A stretch of DNA of 53,994 nucleotides. Origin: Gallaecimonas xiamenensis 3-C-1. Its GTDB lineage: Bacteria > Pseudomonadota > Gammaproteobacteria > Enterobacterales > Gallaecimonadaceae. Below, one piece after another: positions 15,459-23,880 of the stretch (position 1 is its first letter; every line of letters starts with the position of its first letter). Below the pieces are notes generated by a model that was not told the DNA's origin, searched no databases, and worked only from the letters and a program-made list of their open reading frames with translations. The position numbers and the translations under genes were made by a program. The DNA lies in the NCBI RefSeq assembly GCF_000299915.1, contig NZ_AMRI01000029.1, positions 1 to 53,994 of the forward strand, given 5' to 3'.

Positions 15459-17293
15459 GCCAGGGCCTCCGCAATACGGTAAGTGGCGAAGGCAGCCAGG
15501 TAGGCCAGGGCGAAGAGGTAAGCCGTGGCCAGGCCCATCACCTTCCAGGAGTTGGTTTCCCGGCGGATCACCGCCAGGGTTGAAATGCACTGGGGCGCGA
15601 ACACGAACCAAGCCAGCAATGCCAGGGCCGTGGACAGGGACCAGGTGTTGGCAATGACGGTGCCCAACTGGCTGGCCACCATGTCTTCGGTGCCGGACAT
15701 GGCATAGACGGTGCCCAGGGCCGACACTGCCACCTCGCGGGCACCCATGCCGGGCACCAGGGCGATACAGATCTGCCAGTTAAAGCCGATGGGGGCAAAC
15801 ACATAGTGCAGCAGGTGGCCCAGCTGGCCGGCAAAGCTGTAGTCGATGGCAGGCGCCGTGGCCCCTTCGGGGGCGCCGGGGAAGGTGCACAGGAACCAGA
15901 TCAACACGGTCAGGGCGAAGATGATGCCACCGACCCGCTTCAAGAAGATCTTGGCCCGCTGCCAAAGGCCAAGGGCGATGTCACGGGCGTGGGGCACCCG
16001 GTAGGCCGGCAGCTCCATCAACAGGGCATGCTCGCTCTTGTCGCGGCGCAGCCATTTCATCACGTAGGCCACCAGCAGGGCGCTGAGGATACCGGCAAAG
16101 TACAGGCAGAACAGCACTATGCCTTGCAGGTTGAAGAGCCCGGCCACGGTCTGTTGGGGGATAAAGGCGGCGATCAGCAGGGTGTAGACGGGGAGCCTGG
16201 CCGAACAGGTCATCAGCGGCGCCACCAGTATGGTGGTGAGGCGGTCACGGGGATCCTGGATGCTGCGGGTGGCCATGATGCCGGGAATGGCGCAGGCAAA
16301 GCTCGACAACAGCGGGATAAAGGCGCGGCCGGTAAGGCCGGCACGGAACATCAGCCGGTCCAGCAGGTAGGCGGCCCGGGGCAGGTAGCCGGATTCTTCC
16401 AATACCAGGATGAACAGGAACAGGATCAGGATCTGCGGCAGGAACACCAGCACGCCGCCGAGGCCGGCGAAAATACCGTCGTTGATCAGGCTGTAGAGGG
16501 CACTGTCTTCGGGCAGGGGGGAGGTAACCCAGGCCCCCAGATCACCCATGCCGCCGTCGATAAAGTCCATCAGTGGCGTGGCCCAGGAGAACACGGCCTG
16601 GAAGATAAAGAACATCAGGGCGGCCAGGATGGCCATGCCCAGCACAGGGTGCAGCACCAGGGCGTCGATGCGGTCATCCAGGGTGCTGTTGTACTGGGGC
16701 AGGGTAACGGCCTTTTCCATCAGTTGGCGCACCCGCAGGTGACGGTCCTGGAGGTTTTGCTCGGCGCTGGCGGCGGGCACTGTCCAGGCCTTCTCGGCCA
16801 GCTTGTCGGCCAGGGCCTTGGCGCCCTGCTTGCTGATGGCCACGGTTTCCACCACCGGAATGCCCAGCTCTTGGGCCAGGGCCTGGGTGTCGATGATGAT
16901 GCCGCGTTTGCGGGCGGTGTCCATCATGTTCAGGGCCAGCACCATGGGCCGGCCAAGAGCCATGATCTCCAGTACGAAACGCAGGTGCAGGCGCAGGTTG
17001 GTGGCGTCGGCCACGCACACCAGCAGGTCCGGTTCGGCCTCGCCCTTGTAGTTGCCCTGGATCACGTCCCGGGTGACTTCTTCGTCGGGGCTGGTGGCGT
17101 CCAGGCTGTAGGCGCCGGGCAGGTCGAGGATGCGGAACTGGGTGCCGCAGGGAGACTGGTAACTGCCTTCCTTACGTTCAACGGTAACCCCGGCGTAGTT
17201 GGCCACCTTCTGGGTGTTGCCGGTCAGCAGGTTGAACAGGGCGGTTTTACCGCAGTTGGGGTTGCCCACCAGGGCCATGCGCAGGCTAGACAT
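15455..17293 (-). CDS. feoB: Ferrous iron transporter B
   Basis: 612 residues, the shorter form of FeoB (E. coli has about 770). N-terminal G domain: G1 GNPNCGKT at 10-17, G3 DLPGAYSL, G4 NMMD. After a helical linker come two inverted gate-like membrane domains with the conserved Cys motifs SSFACAIPGIMATR and the second core around VPGMGAREVAVSALG. It imports Fe2+ across the inner membrane. Its ATG overlaps the feoA stop, and its stop overlaps the start of the Cys-rich gene, giving a tight three-gene operon read on the minus strand. Confidence 0.96.
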   Translation of the reverse strand: MSSLRMALVGNPNCGKTALFNLLTGNTQKVANYAGVTVERKEGSYQSPCGTQFRILDLPGAYSLDATSPDEEVTRDVIQGNYKGEAEPDLLVCVADATNLRLHLRFVLEIMALGRPMVLALNMMDTARKRGIIIDTQALAQELGIPVVETVAISKQGAKALADKLAEKAWTVPAASAEQNLQDRHLRVRQLMEKAVTLPQYNSTLDDRIDALVLHPVLGMAILAALMFFIFQAVFSWATPLMDFIDGGMGDLGAWVTSPLPEDSALYSLINDGIFAGLGGVLVFLPQILILFLFILVLEESGYLPRAAYLLDRLMFRAGLTGRAFIPLLSSFACAIPGIMATRSIQDPRDRLTTILVAPLMTCSARLPVYTLLIAAFIPQQTVAGLFNLQGIVLFCLYFAGILSALLVAYVMKWLRRDKSEHALLMELPAYRVPHARDIALGLWQRAKIFLKRVGGIIFALTVLIWFLCTFPGAPEGATAPAIDYSFAGQLGHLLHYVFAPIGFNWQICIALVPGMGAREVAVSALGTVYAMSGTEDMVASQLGTVIANTWSLSTALALLAWFVFAPQCISTLAVIRRETNSWKVMGLATAYLFALAYLAAFATYRIAEALA

Positions 17294-17532
17294 CAGGCCT
17301 CCAGCTCCAGAGTGACACGTTCGGCTTCCTTACGGCGCAGTGCAAAGCGGGTGCCGCCCACCTGGACCACCAGGGGGTTGCCACCCAGCAGGCCCCGGGC
17401 TACCACCCGCACCGGCTCACCTGGTACAAAACCCAGCTCCCGCAGGCGCTTGGCAATGGGGTCATCGGAGTAGGCGTCCACTACGTCCCGGACCAGGGCC
17501 GGTACGCCTTTTTTTACATCTGCGAGTGTCAT
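17293..17532 (-). CDS. feoA: Ferrous iron transport protein A
   Basis: 79 residues, an SH3-like small cytosolic protein needed for FeoB activity. Conserved features: RLRELGFVPGEPVRVV and a C-terminal GGTRFALRRKEAERV. It is the first gene of the feo operon; a Fur-like box lies 22 bases upstream of the start. The stop overlaps the feoB start (ATGA). Confidence 0.93.
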   Translation of the reverse strand: MTLADVKKGVPALVRDVVDAYSDDPIAKRLRELGFVPGEPVRVVARGLLGGNPLVVQVGGTRFALRRKEAERVTLELEA

Positions 17533-17553
17533 AAGGTTAATTTTGGCCTAAAC

Positions 17554-17572
17554 GCTAATGGTTCTCACTATA
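17554..17572 (-). promoter_or_regulatory. Possible Fur box upstream of feoA
   Basis: The 19 bases match 13 of 19 positions of GATAATGATAATCATTATC (reads GCTAATGGTTCTCACTATA). Location directly upstream of feoA is as expected for iron repression. Confidence 0.5.
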
Positions 17573-17812
17573 ACGCCAACCACCCCCCGACAGGAAGACA
17601 TCTCGACTGCCGAACTGGCCTTTCGGTCGCAGCCGGCGCCCTGGTTACCGGCCGATAACGGCCAGGCAATAAGGCGGTCAAGGTGCTAACAGTGTTGCCC
17701 CAAGGGGCCGTCGGGTCAGGGGCGCAAACCCGGCCGCATGCTATCACGAAATGCCCCTTGGGCTCAGCGCCCAGCTAGACTTAGCTGCGTTCCCAAGACA
17801 AGGACTGTCGCC

Positions 17813-18475
17813 ATGGCCAACGTGCTCAAATCCCCCCTGCTGCACTTCCTACTGATCGGCGCCGGCCTGTTCACCCTCTACGGCTGGCTGGTGCAAGGCC
17901 AGGCCAGCATAGCGGTGGACAGGGCCGCCCTTAGCGCCCAATTCCAGCGGCTTTGGGCCAGGCCTCCCAGCAGCGCCGAATTGCAGGATCTGGTGGACCA
18001 ATACCTGCTGGAGGAAATCGCGGTGCGCCGGGCCCAGGCCCTTGGCCTGGATAGGGACGACCCGGTGATCCGGGCCAGGCTTTGGCAAAAAATGCAGTTC
18101 CTAGACGATGCCCTGCCCAGCGACCAAGAGCTGGCGGACTTCTTGGACCGCAACCAGGGCCGTTACCAGCAACCGGCCCGCTACCGACTCAGTTATTGGC
18201 CCAAGGGAGCCGGCCAAGGCCAGCCCGAGGAGTGGTCGGCCACCTTGGTGGCCGGGCGCTTTGGCCAAGCTTGGCTGGAACAACTCAACACCCTGGCCCC
18301 CGGCCAGTGGCAGCCATTGCCGGATGGGGGGCGGGTGCAGCTGCTGGCCCGCCAAGACGGCTACTTGCCGGCCCTTGGCGAGCTTCGCAGTCAGTTGCTG
18401 GCTGACTGGCAGGGCGAGCAGCGCCAGGCCCGGCAAGCCCTGCTGCTGGCTCAATACCGGGAGCAGCAGCAATGA
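17813..18475 (+). CDS. Membrane-anchored peptidyl-prolyl isomerase-like protein
   Basis: 220 residues. The start at 17813 has AAGGAC upstream; a longer frame begins at 17738 but has no such site. One N-terminal TM (about 9-27) is followed by a periplasmic helical region (LVDQYLLEEIAVRRAQALGLDRDDPVIRARL...) typical of SurA/PpiD-type foldases, then a short domain resembling a truncated parvulin (rotamase-2) fold. It overlaps the HupE/UreJ-like gene by four bases. Such pairs are found in other proteobacteria, which suggests the foldase helps the partner, but neither role is proven. The catalytic activity is doubtful because the parvulin core is short. Confidence 0.75.
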   Translation: MANVLKSPLLHFLLIGAGLFTLYGWLVQGQASIAVDRAALSAQFQRLWARPPSSAELQDLVDQYLLEEIAVRRAQALGLDRDDPVIRARLWQKMQFLDDALPSDQELADFLDRNQGRYQQPARYRLSYWPKGAGQGQPEEWSATLVAGRFGQAWLEQLNTLAPGQWQPLPDGGRVQLLARQDGYLPALGELRSQLLADWQGEQRQARQALLLAQYREQQQ

Positions 18476-19413
18476 AGTGGCTTTGGTTGCTACTGCTGTT
18501 TACGCCGCCCCTGTGGGCCGACGGCCTGCGCCTGAGTTACCTGGATCTTGAGGCCATCGAGCCCGGGCAATACCGGGTGGCCCTGAAAAGCCAGGCCGGG
18601 CAGGGGACCTTGCTGCCGGATTTTGGTGACCAGGCCAGGCTTATGCCCTTGCCGGGGCAGGCTGGTGGCGGCGCCTTGGTACAGCGCTGGCAGCTCGAAG
18701 TCCAGGGGCCTTTGGTGCTGACCAGGCGCCAGCAAGGCGGCCAGTTGCTGGTCAGGGTCAAGGACCTTGGCGGCGCCGAGCGCAGTTACCGCCTAGGGCC
18801 CCATGAAACCAGCCTGACCCTGGCCGGGGCCCCTTCCCAGCTGCAAACGGCCCTCACTTATCTTGGGCTGGGGGTGGAGCATATCCTGATGGGGGCGGAC
18901 CACCTGCTGTTCGTGCTGGCCTTGGTACTGCTGGTCAAGGGCGGGCGGCGCCTGGTGCTGACCATCAGCGCCTTTACCCTGGCCCACAGCCTGACCCTGG
19001 CCCTGGCGGCCTTGGGTTGGGTGCAAGTTTGGCTGCCGCCCATGGAGGCCTGCATTGCCCTGAGTATCCTCTTTGTGGCCCTGGAGGTCAGGCGTAGCCA
19101 GCAGGGGCAACCCAGCCTCACCGCCCAGATGCCCTGGCTGGTGGCCTTTGCCTTTGGCCTGCTCCATGGCCTGGGTTTTGCGGCGGCTCTGGGGGAGATT
19201 GGCTTGCCGGCCGAAGCCCTGGTTACGGCGCTGCTGACCTTCAACCTGGGGGTGGAACTGGGCCAACTGGGTTTTGTGGCGCTGCTGTGGGGCCTTGGCT
19301 GGTTGTTAAGGCCGGTAGTTATGCCGCCCTGGGCCAGGGCGCTACCGGCTTATGGCATAGGCGGCCTGGCCGCCTTTTGGGTGATAGAGCGGGTGTGGGG
19401 CTTTTGGGCCTGA
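18472..19413 (+). CDS. HupE/UreJ-like membrane protein
   Basis: 313 residues: signal peptide, a beta-rich exported domain to about residue 120, then a six-helix membrane domain beginning GVEHILMGADHLLFVLAL, the HupE/UreJ_2 signature with His and Asp residues in the membrane; a second one is LLHGLGFAAAL. HupE and UreJ are linked to nickel entry, but no hydrogenase or urease gene is present here, so the metal or substrate is unknown. Start overlaps the upstream foldase-like gene (ATGA). Confidence 0.82.
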   Translation: MKWLWLLLLFTPPLWADGLRLSYLDLEAIEPGQYRVALKSQAGQGTLLPDFGDQARLMPLPGQAGGGALVQRWQLEVQGPLVLTRRQQGGQLLVRVKDLGGAERSYRLGPHETSLTLAGAPSQLQTALTYLGLGVEHILMGADHLLFVLALVLLVKGGRRLVLTISAFTLAHSLTLALAALGWVQVWLPPMEACIALSILFVALEVRRSQQGQPSLTAQMPWLVAFAFGLLHGLGFAAALGEIGLPAEALVTALLTFNLGVELGQLGFVALLWGLGWLLRPVVMPPWARALPAYGIGGLAAFWVIERVWGFWA

Positions 19414-19417
19414 GACT

Positions 19418-20113
19418 TTAGGCCCAAACTTGGGTCAGCAGCTCGGCTAGCGCCTCTGGCTGCTCCAGGGGCAGCATATGGCCACTGTTCTCAAGGACCA
19501 GCAACCGGCTCTTGGCCAGGGCCTGGTGCATGGCCTCGAGCTTGGCCAGGGGCGCCAGTTGGTCGTCCTTGGCGGCAATGATATTGACCGGGAACGACGC
19601 CTTGGCCAGGGCCGGGCGCAGATCGGGCCTGGCCGAGGCGGCCAGCAGGTGGTATTTGAGCACGCTGCCCCCCAGATCCTGTTCCATTTCCCTGACCGTC
19701 TCCCGCGCCCCTTGGCCGTTGGGGCCCTGGCCCACCATCTGGTCCAGGCGGGCCTCGGTCATGGGCTTGAAGCGGCCCTTGTCCAGTTGGGTGACCAGTT
19801 GTTGGCGAAGGGCCTGTTCTTGCTGGCTGAGGCCGGCGCCATCGAAACCGATAAGGGTCAGGGATGCCACCTGCTGGGGGTTATCCAAGGCAAAGCGGCT
19901 GGCAATAAAGCCCCCCATGGAAAAGCCCACCAGGTGCACCCTGTCCCCTTCGGCGCCGTAGTCGGCCAAGGACAGCATCTGTTCCAAGGTCTCGGCCCAT
20001 TGCAGGGGCACGTAGCGGCGGTCTTCTAAGTCCAGCAGCCGCCACAGGGGCAGCCAGAGCCGCTCGTCACATTGGGTGCCGGGCAGGAAAAGAACAGGGG
20101 TACTGATGGCCAT
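19418..20113 (-). CDS. Alpha/beta hydrolase
   Basis: 231 residues with oxyanion-hole FLPGTQCDERLW near 8, nucleophile elbow GFSMGG with Ser near 65, acidic residue in AAKDDQL near 183 and catalytic His in SGHMLPLE near 211: a complete triad. The substrate is unknown. Convergent with the HupE/UreJ-like gene (four bases between) and divergent from the DUF3703 gene. Confidence 0.88.
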   Translation of the reverse strand: MAISTPVLFLPGTQCDERLWLPLWRLLDLEDRRYVPLQWAETLEQMLSLADYGAEGDRVHLVGFSMGGFIASRFALDNPQQVASLTLIGFDGAGLSQQEQALRQQLVTQLDKGRFKPMTEARLDQMVGQGPNGQGARETVREMEQDLGGSVLKYHLLAASARPDLRPALAKASFPVNIIAAKDDQLAPLAKLEAMHQALAKSRLLVLENSGHMLPLEQPEALAELLTQVWA

Positions 20114-20186
20114 AGGCTGTTTTGCTTTATCCGTGTGCAGTTGGCCCTATGATAGGGAAAGCGGACCGTCGCCGAAAGGAGAGCTT

Positions 20187-20540
20187 ATGTTCAGTCGTTT
20201 TGCCCGCAACATAGCCCCGGCCGTCAAGGCCGAATTGGCCCTGGCGCAACAGGCCCATTCGGCCGAGGTGGCTTTTAAGCACCTGGAAAATGCCCATGTG
20301 CTGGGGCAGGGGTCTACCTGGTGGCACATGAGGGTCCATTTACTGATGTTGGTCTGGGCCTGGCGCCAGAAAGACGGCGCCGAGCTGGCCGGCCAGTTGC
20401 TGCGGGTGCTGGGGGCGGCTACCAAGACCGCCTTGGGCTGGGTGCCCAAGGGCAATACCGGGGGTGCCAATGTCAGCCCTTTTAAAGCCATGCCCTTGAG
20501 CCCCGAGCACCAGGCCCTTATCGACAAAGCCAAAGGCTGA
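20187..20540 (+). CDS. DUF3703 family protein
   Basis: 117 residues starting after AAAGGAGAG. Helical protein with AFKHLENAHVLGQG, MRVHLLML and the highly typical ending WVPKGNTGGANVSPFKAMPL, which I associate with DUF3703. Function is not known. Nine bases separate it from the YciI-like gene, so they are likely co-transcribed. Confidence 0.85.
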   Translation: MFSRFARNIAPAVKAELALAQQAHSAEVAFKHLENAHVLGQGSTWWHMRVHLLMLVWAWRQKDGAELAGQLLRVLGAATKTALGWVPKGNTGGANVSPFKAMPLSPEHQALIDKAKG

Positions 20541-20549
20541 GGAGCTCCC

Positions 20550-20852
20550 ATGCATTATGTGCTGATCTACGAAACCACCGCCGACTATCTGGAAAAGCGC
20601 GGTCAATACCGGGCCGAGCACCTGGCCCTGGCCTGGCAGTGGGCCGAAACCGGCGAACTGCTGCTGGGGGGCGCCATGGGTGAGCCGGTAGAGCGGGCCA
20701 TGCTGCTGTTTGCTTGCGACAGCCCCGAAGTACCTGCCAACTTCGCCCGCCTCGACCCCTATGTGCGCCATGGTCTGGTGGCCCATTGGCGGGTTATGCC
20801 CTGGCACACTGTGGTGGGGGAGGGAGCCGCCAATCCGGTGTTGCCCAGCTGA
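20550..20852 (+). CDS. YciI-like protein
   Basis: 100 residues, a small ferredoxin-like-fold protein of the YCII family: MHYVLIYETTADYLEKR, HLALAWQWAETGELLLGG, then a DPYVRHGLV helix and WHTVVG strand. The conserved His (here in EHLALA) and Asp (LDPYV) of the family are present. Some members are muconolactone-isomerase-like or dehydrochlorinase-like, most are unassigned. Second gene of a two-gene unit ending in a terminator. Confidence 0.85.
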   Translation: MHYVLIYETTADYLEKRGQYRAEHLALAWQWAETGELLLGGAMGEPVERAMLLFACDSPEVPANFARLDPYVRHGLVAHWRVMPWHTVVGEGAANPVLPS

Positions 20853-20853
20853 G

Positions 20854-20878
20854 AAAGCCCGCTTCGGCGGGCTTTTTT
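20854..20878 (+). terminator. Terminator after the YciI-like gene
   Basis: AAAGCCCGC-TTCG-GCGGGCTTTTTT. Confidence 0.9.
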
Positions 20879-21003
20879 GTGAGCCGTCCCCGCTCTAGGC
20901 AAAAGCCTTCAGAAATTGTGTGTCTTTGCTCAAGTCCGGCAGGGGCCTTGTCGTTTGTTGGAGTTATCGGGCAGCAGTTCGCCTGTTGATCGAGGACCAA
21001 GGC

Positions 21004-21543
21004 ATGACCCAGCCAAGCTCAGTCCCCTGCGTCCTGGGCCGCCAATGCGGCCTGCTGGCGGTATTGGGGGTGTCGTTATGGAGTTGCCCCATCATCTTCT
21101 GCTGGGGGCTCATCTACCATCTGGCCCCCACCCTGGCCGGCATCATGCTGCCCCTGTCTGGGGTGCTGATCGCCCTGGTGGTGCGTTATCACGGCCGGGG
21201 TGCCAGCAGTGTCTTTGTGCTGCTGAGCCTGTTGTCCTACGGCGTCTTGCTGCTCACTTCCCTGATGTTTGGTTTTGCCATCAAGACCCCCGGCCACCTG
21301 CTGGTGGTGGCCACCCTGGTGGTGACCGGCCTGGTGGGGGCCTGGGCCCTGTTTCGGGCGCGGATGCGCCATGACGGTAGCAAGGCGCTGCTGTCCTTGC
21401 TGGTACTGGATCGTTCCCCCCTGGGGCGGGCCCTGCAAAACCGCTGGTTTCTGGTGTTACCCCTGGGCCTTATCGGGGGCGGCTTGTCCAGCTTTGGCGG
21501 CGTGATCCTGCTGGCCAGCCTGGACTGTTTCAATGTCAATTAG
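21004..21543 (+). CDS. Multi-pass membrane protein, first of two tandem paralogs
   Basis: 179 residues with about four to five membrane helices and short polar ends. It shares AVLGVSLWS, LAGIM-PLSGVL-ALVVR and a C-terminal W-LVLPLGL segment with the next gene, so they are duplicates. A possible Shine-Dalgarno is GAGGAC. An upstream in-frame ATG at 20920 would add an unlikely polar N-terminus. No family was recognised. Confidence 0.75.
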   Translation: MTQPSSVPCVLGRQCGLLAVLGVSLWSCPIIFCWGLIYHLAPTLAGIMLPLSGVLIALVVRYHGRGASSVFVLLSLLSYGVLLLTSLMFGFAIKTPGHLLVVATLVVTGLVGAWALFRARMRHDGSKALLSLLVLDRSPLGRALQNRWFLVLPLGLIGGGLSSFGGVILLASLDCFNVN

Positions 21544-21551
21544 GGGGAGCT

Positions 21552-22052
21552 ATGGATTGGGTGCAGTACAAGAATAAACCTATGCCGGCATTGGTCCGCC
21601 AGCAGGGATTAAAGGCTGTGTTGGGGGTGTCGTTGTGGAGTGGGCCCATCTGCCTGCTGTGGGGCGTGCTTTATTATTTTAAACCTGCCCTGGCCGGCAT
21701 CATGATCCCCCTGTCCGGGGTGCTGCTGGCCCTGGTGGTGCGCAGTTTCAGCCGGGCCCTTGGCGGGCGCTTTACCGCCCTTGCCTGCCAGTCCTATCTG
21801 GTGCTGGTGCTGATGGCCCTGCGCTTTGGTTTTGCGGTACAGGCGCCGGTGCAATGGGCCCTGGTGATGATCTTGGGGCTCATCGGCCTTGGCCTGGTGC
21901 CCTTTACCCTGCGCCGCGACCTGTTGGATGACGGCGCCGCCCCCAGCAGCGGCCAGGGGGACAAATGGTACCTGGTGCTGCCCCTGGGGCTTTTTGGCAC
22001 CCTGTTGTCGTGCTACTTGGCGGTACAGTTGCTGGCTCTGAGCCAGGGCTGA
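21552..22052 (+). CDS. Multi-pass membrane protein, second tandem paralog
   Basis: 166 residues, four to five membrane helices, clearly related to the preceding gene (see shared segments there) and eight bases downstream of it. A GGGGGAG site precedes the ATG. The two may form a heteromeric complex, or be a recent duplication. Function unknown. Ends at a strong terminator. Confidence 0.78.
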   Translation: MDWVQYKNKPMPALVRQQGLKAVLGVSLWSGPICLLWGVLYYFKPALAGIMIPLSGVLLALVVRSFSRALGGRFTALACQSYLVLVLMALRFGFAVQAPVQWALVMILGLIGLGLVPFTLRRDLLDDGAAPSSGQGDKWYLVLPLGLFGTLLSCYLAVQLLALSQG

Positions 22053-22063
22053 GCCCAGTAATG

Positions 22064-22090
22064 AAAAAGGCCGCTGCTGCGGCCTTTTTT
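22064..22090. terminator. Terminator between the membrane pair and queD
   Basis: AAAAAGGCCGC/GCGGCCTTTTTT stem with runs on both sides; serves both converging operons. Confidence 0.88.
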
Positions 22091-22451
22091 AATCGCCTTG
22101 GTAAAGGCAACCTGAGGTGCAGGTTTCCCGCACCCACACCGCCGACAGCAGCGGCAACTTGGGGGCCAGTTGGTCCCAGATCCATTTGGCCAGCACTTCC
22201 GAGGTGGGGTTTTCCAGGCCTGCAATGTCATTCAGATAGCAATGATCCAGCTGGTCAATCAGCGGTTTGACCACCGCTTTCATGTCGGCAAAGTCCATCA
22301 CCCAGCCGGTGTAGGGGTCCACCTCGCCGGTCACTTCCACCCGCACCCCGAAGGTGTGGCCGTGGAGGTTGCCGCACTTGTGGCCGGCCGGCACATGGGG
22401 CAGGCGGTGGGCGGAGTCGAAGGAAAAGTCTTTGTAGAGCGTCTGTTTCAT
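22089..22451 (-). CDS. queD: 6-carboxytetrahydropterin synthase
   Basis: 120 residues. It converts dihydroneopterin triphosphate to 6-carboxy-tetrahydropterin, the second step to preQ0 and queuosine. Zinc ligands: His in FDSAHRLPH, and HGH in CGNLHGHTF; the catalytic Cys is in HKCGNLHGH. The start overlaps the queC stop, so queC-queD are co-translated. Together with queE just upstream on the opposite strand, the locus covers three consecutive steps of the pathway. Confidence 0.95.
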   Translation of the reverse strand: MKQTLYKDFSFDSAHRLPHVPAGHKCGNLHGHTFGVRVEVTGEVDPYTGWVMDFADMKAVVKPLIDQLDHCYLNDIAGLENPTSEVLAKWIWDQLAPKLPLLSAVWVRETCTSGCLYQGD

Positions 22452-23116
22452 AAAATCTCACGGGTCAGGTAAGGCAGGGGATCTTCCAGTTGGTTCTCAC
22501 GGAAGGCTTCCAGCCTTTCCTGGCAGGCGCCACAGCGGCCGCAGGCCGCCTCGCCGCCCTGGTAGCAGGTCCAGGTTTGCTCGTAGCTCAGCCCCATCTT
22601 CAGGCCGTCGGTGAGGATCTCACCCTTGGTGGCCATCAGGTAGGGGCTTTCGATGCTCACCGGTTCGTAGTTGGCCACTTGCGATACGGCGTTCATGGCC
22701 TTGACGAACTCGGGGCGGCAATCGGGGTAGATGGCGTGGTCACCGCCATGGGCACCGTAGTAGACCTTGTCGGCGCCTATGCTCACCGCCTTGCCGATGG
22801 CCAGGGACAACAGGATCATGTTGCGGTTGGGCACCACCGTCTGCTTCATGTTGTTTTCCTGGTAATGGCCTTCGGGCATGGCGATGTCCGAGGTCAGGGC
22901 GGAATTGGCGATCAGGCTCTGGATAGCGCTGATGTCCACCACCTCGTGGGCGATGCCCAGTTCCGCAGTCACCTTGGCGGCCACCTGCAGCTCTTTGACA
23001 TGGCGCTGGCCATAATTGAACGACAGTGCATGAACTTCATGCCCGTCTTTGATGGCCTTGTGCAGCAAGGTGAATGAATCCATGCCGCCGGAATAGATGA
23101 CTACAACTTTGCTCAT
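22448..23116 (-). CDS. queC: 7-cyano-7-deazaguanine (preQ0) synthase
   Basis: 222 residues. N-terminal PP-loop [15 protein letters not shown] for ATP, and a C-terminal zinc site from four cysteines in [21 protein letters not shown]. It turns 7-carboxy-7-deazaguanine into preQ0 with ammonia and ATP. First gene of the minus-strand queC-queD pair and divergent from queE with 71 bases between, an arrangement that allows joint control. No riboswitch-like fold was seen in that gap. Confidence 0.96.
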   Translation of the reverse strand: MSKVVVIYSGGMDSFTLLHKAIKDGHEVHALSFNYGQRHVKELQVAAKVTAELGIAHEVVDISAIQSLIANSALTSDIAMPEGHYQENNMKQTVVPNRNMILLSLAIGKAVSIGADKVYYGAHGGDHAIYPDCRPEFVKAMNAVSQVANYEPVSIESPYLMATKGEILTDGLKMGLSYEQTWTCYQGGEAACGRCGACQERLEAFRENQLEDPLPYLTREIL

Positions 23117-23187
23117 GACGCCTCGCCTCGGTTGGGGTCAGCATTTTATGGTAGCATCCGCCCCCTCTCAACCTTGAGGCACCAAAG

Positions 23188-23850
23188 ATGCGCTATCCGG
23201 TCAACGAAATTTTCGAAACCTTGCAGGGTGAAGGCCGTTTTACCGGCTTGCCGGCCATCTTTGTTCGCCTGCAAGGTTGCCCGGTGGGCTGCAGCTGGTG
23301 CGACACCAAACATACCTGGGAACAACAACCCCAGGACGAGCGCCCCCTGGGGGACATACTGGTGAAAACCGCCGCCTCCAGCTGCTGGGCCTGGGCGACG
23401 CCCGAGGCCATGCTGGCCACCTTTGCCGAGCGCGGCTTTAACGCCAAACTGGTGGTCATTACCGGCGGCGAGCCCTGCATGTTCGACCTGGTGCCCCTCT
23501 GTGAGGCCCTGCACGGCGCCGGTTATAGCACCCAAATCGAGACCTCCGGCACCTTCGAGATAAAAGTACCTAAAGAGACTGTCATCACCCTGTCGCCCAA
23601 GGTAGGTATGAAAGGAGGCTACGCCATCCTCGACTCCGCCCTTGAGCGGGCCGACGACATCAAGCACCCTGTGGCCCGGGAACGGGATATCGAAGAGCTG
23701 GACGCCCTGCTGGCCCGCTGCGGCGAAAAGCCGGTGTATCTGCAACCGGTCAGCCAGGGGAAAAGGGCCACAGAGCTTTGCATAAAGACCTGTATTGAAA
23801 GGAATTGGCGCTTGTCGGTTCAGTTACATAAGTACCTTGGCATAGAATAA
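23188..23850 (+). CDS. queE: 7-carboxy-7-deazaguanine synthase (radical SAM)
   Basis: 220 residues. The radical-SAM cluster motif is CPVGCSWCDTKHTW (CxxxCxxC) with an N-terminal substrate region EIFETLQGEGRFTG, and GGEPCMFDL later. It converts carboxytetrahydropterin to 7-carboxy-7-deazaguanine using SAM, Mg and a 4Fe-4S cluster. Length and inserts match the gamma-proteobacterial type. It is divergent from queC. Confidence 0.95.
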   Translation: MRYPVNEIFETLQGEGRFTGLPAIFVRLQGCPVGCSWCDTKHTWEQQPQDERPLGDILVKTAASSCWAWATPEAMLATFAERGFNAKLVVITGGEPCMFDLVPLCEALHGAGYSTQIETSGTFEIKVPKETVITLSPKVGMKGGYAILDSALERADDIKHPVARERDIEELDALLARCGEKPVYLQPVSQGKRATELCIKTCIERNWRLSVQLHKYLGIE

Positions 23851-23880
23851 GCGAGCAATTTACCTCGCCAGGAAGCGCCT

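Noticed and set aside
23117..23187. preQ1 riboswitch between queC and queE
   Set aside because: The 71-base gap lacks the preQ1 hairpin and A-rich tail; it looks like a divergent promoter region.
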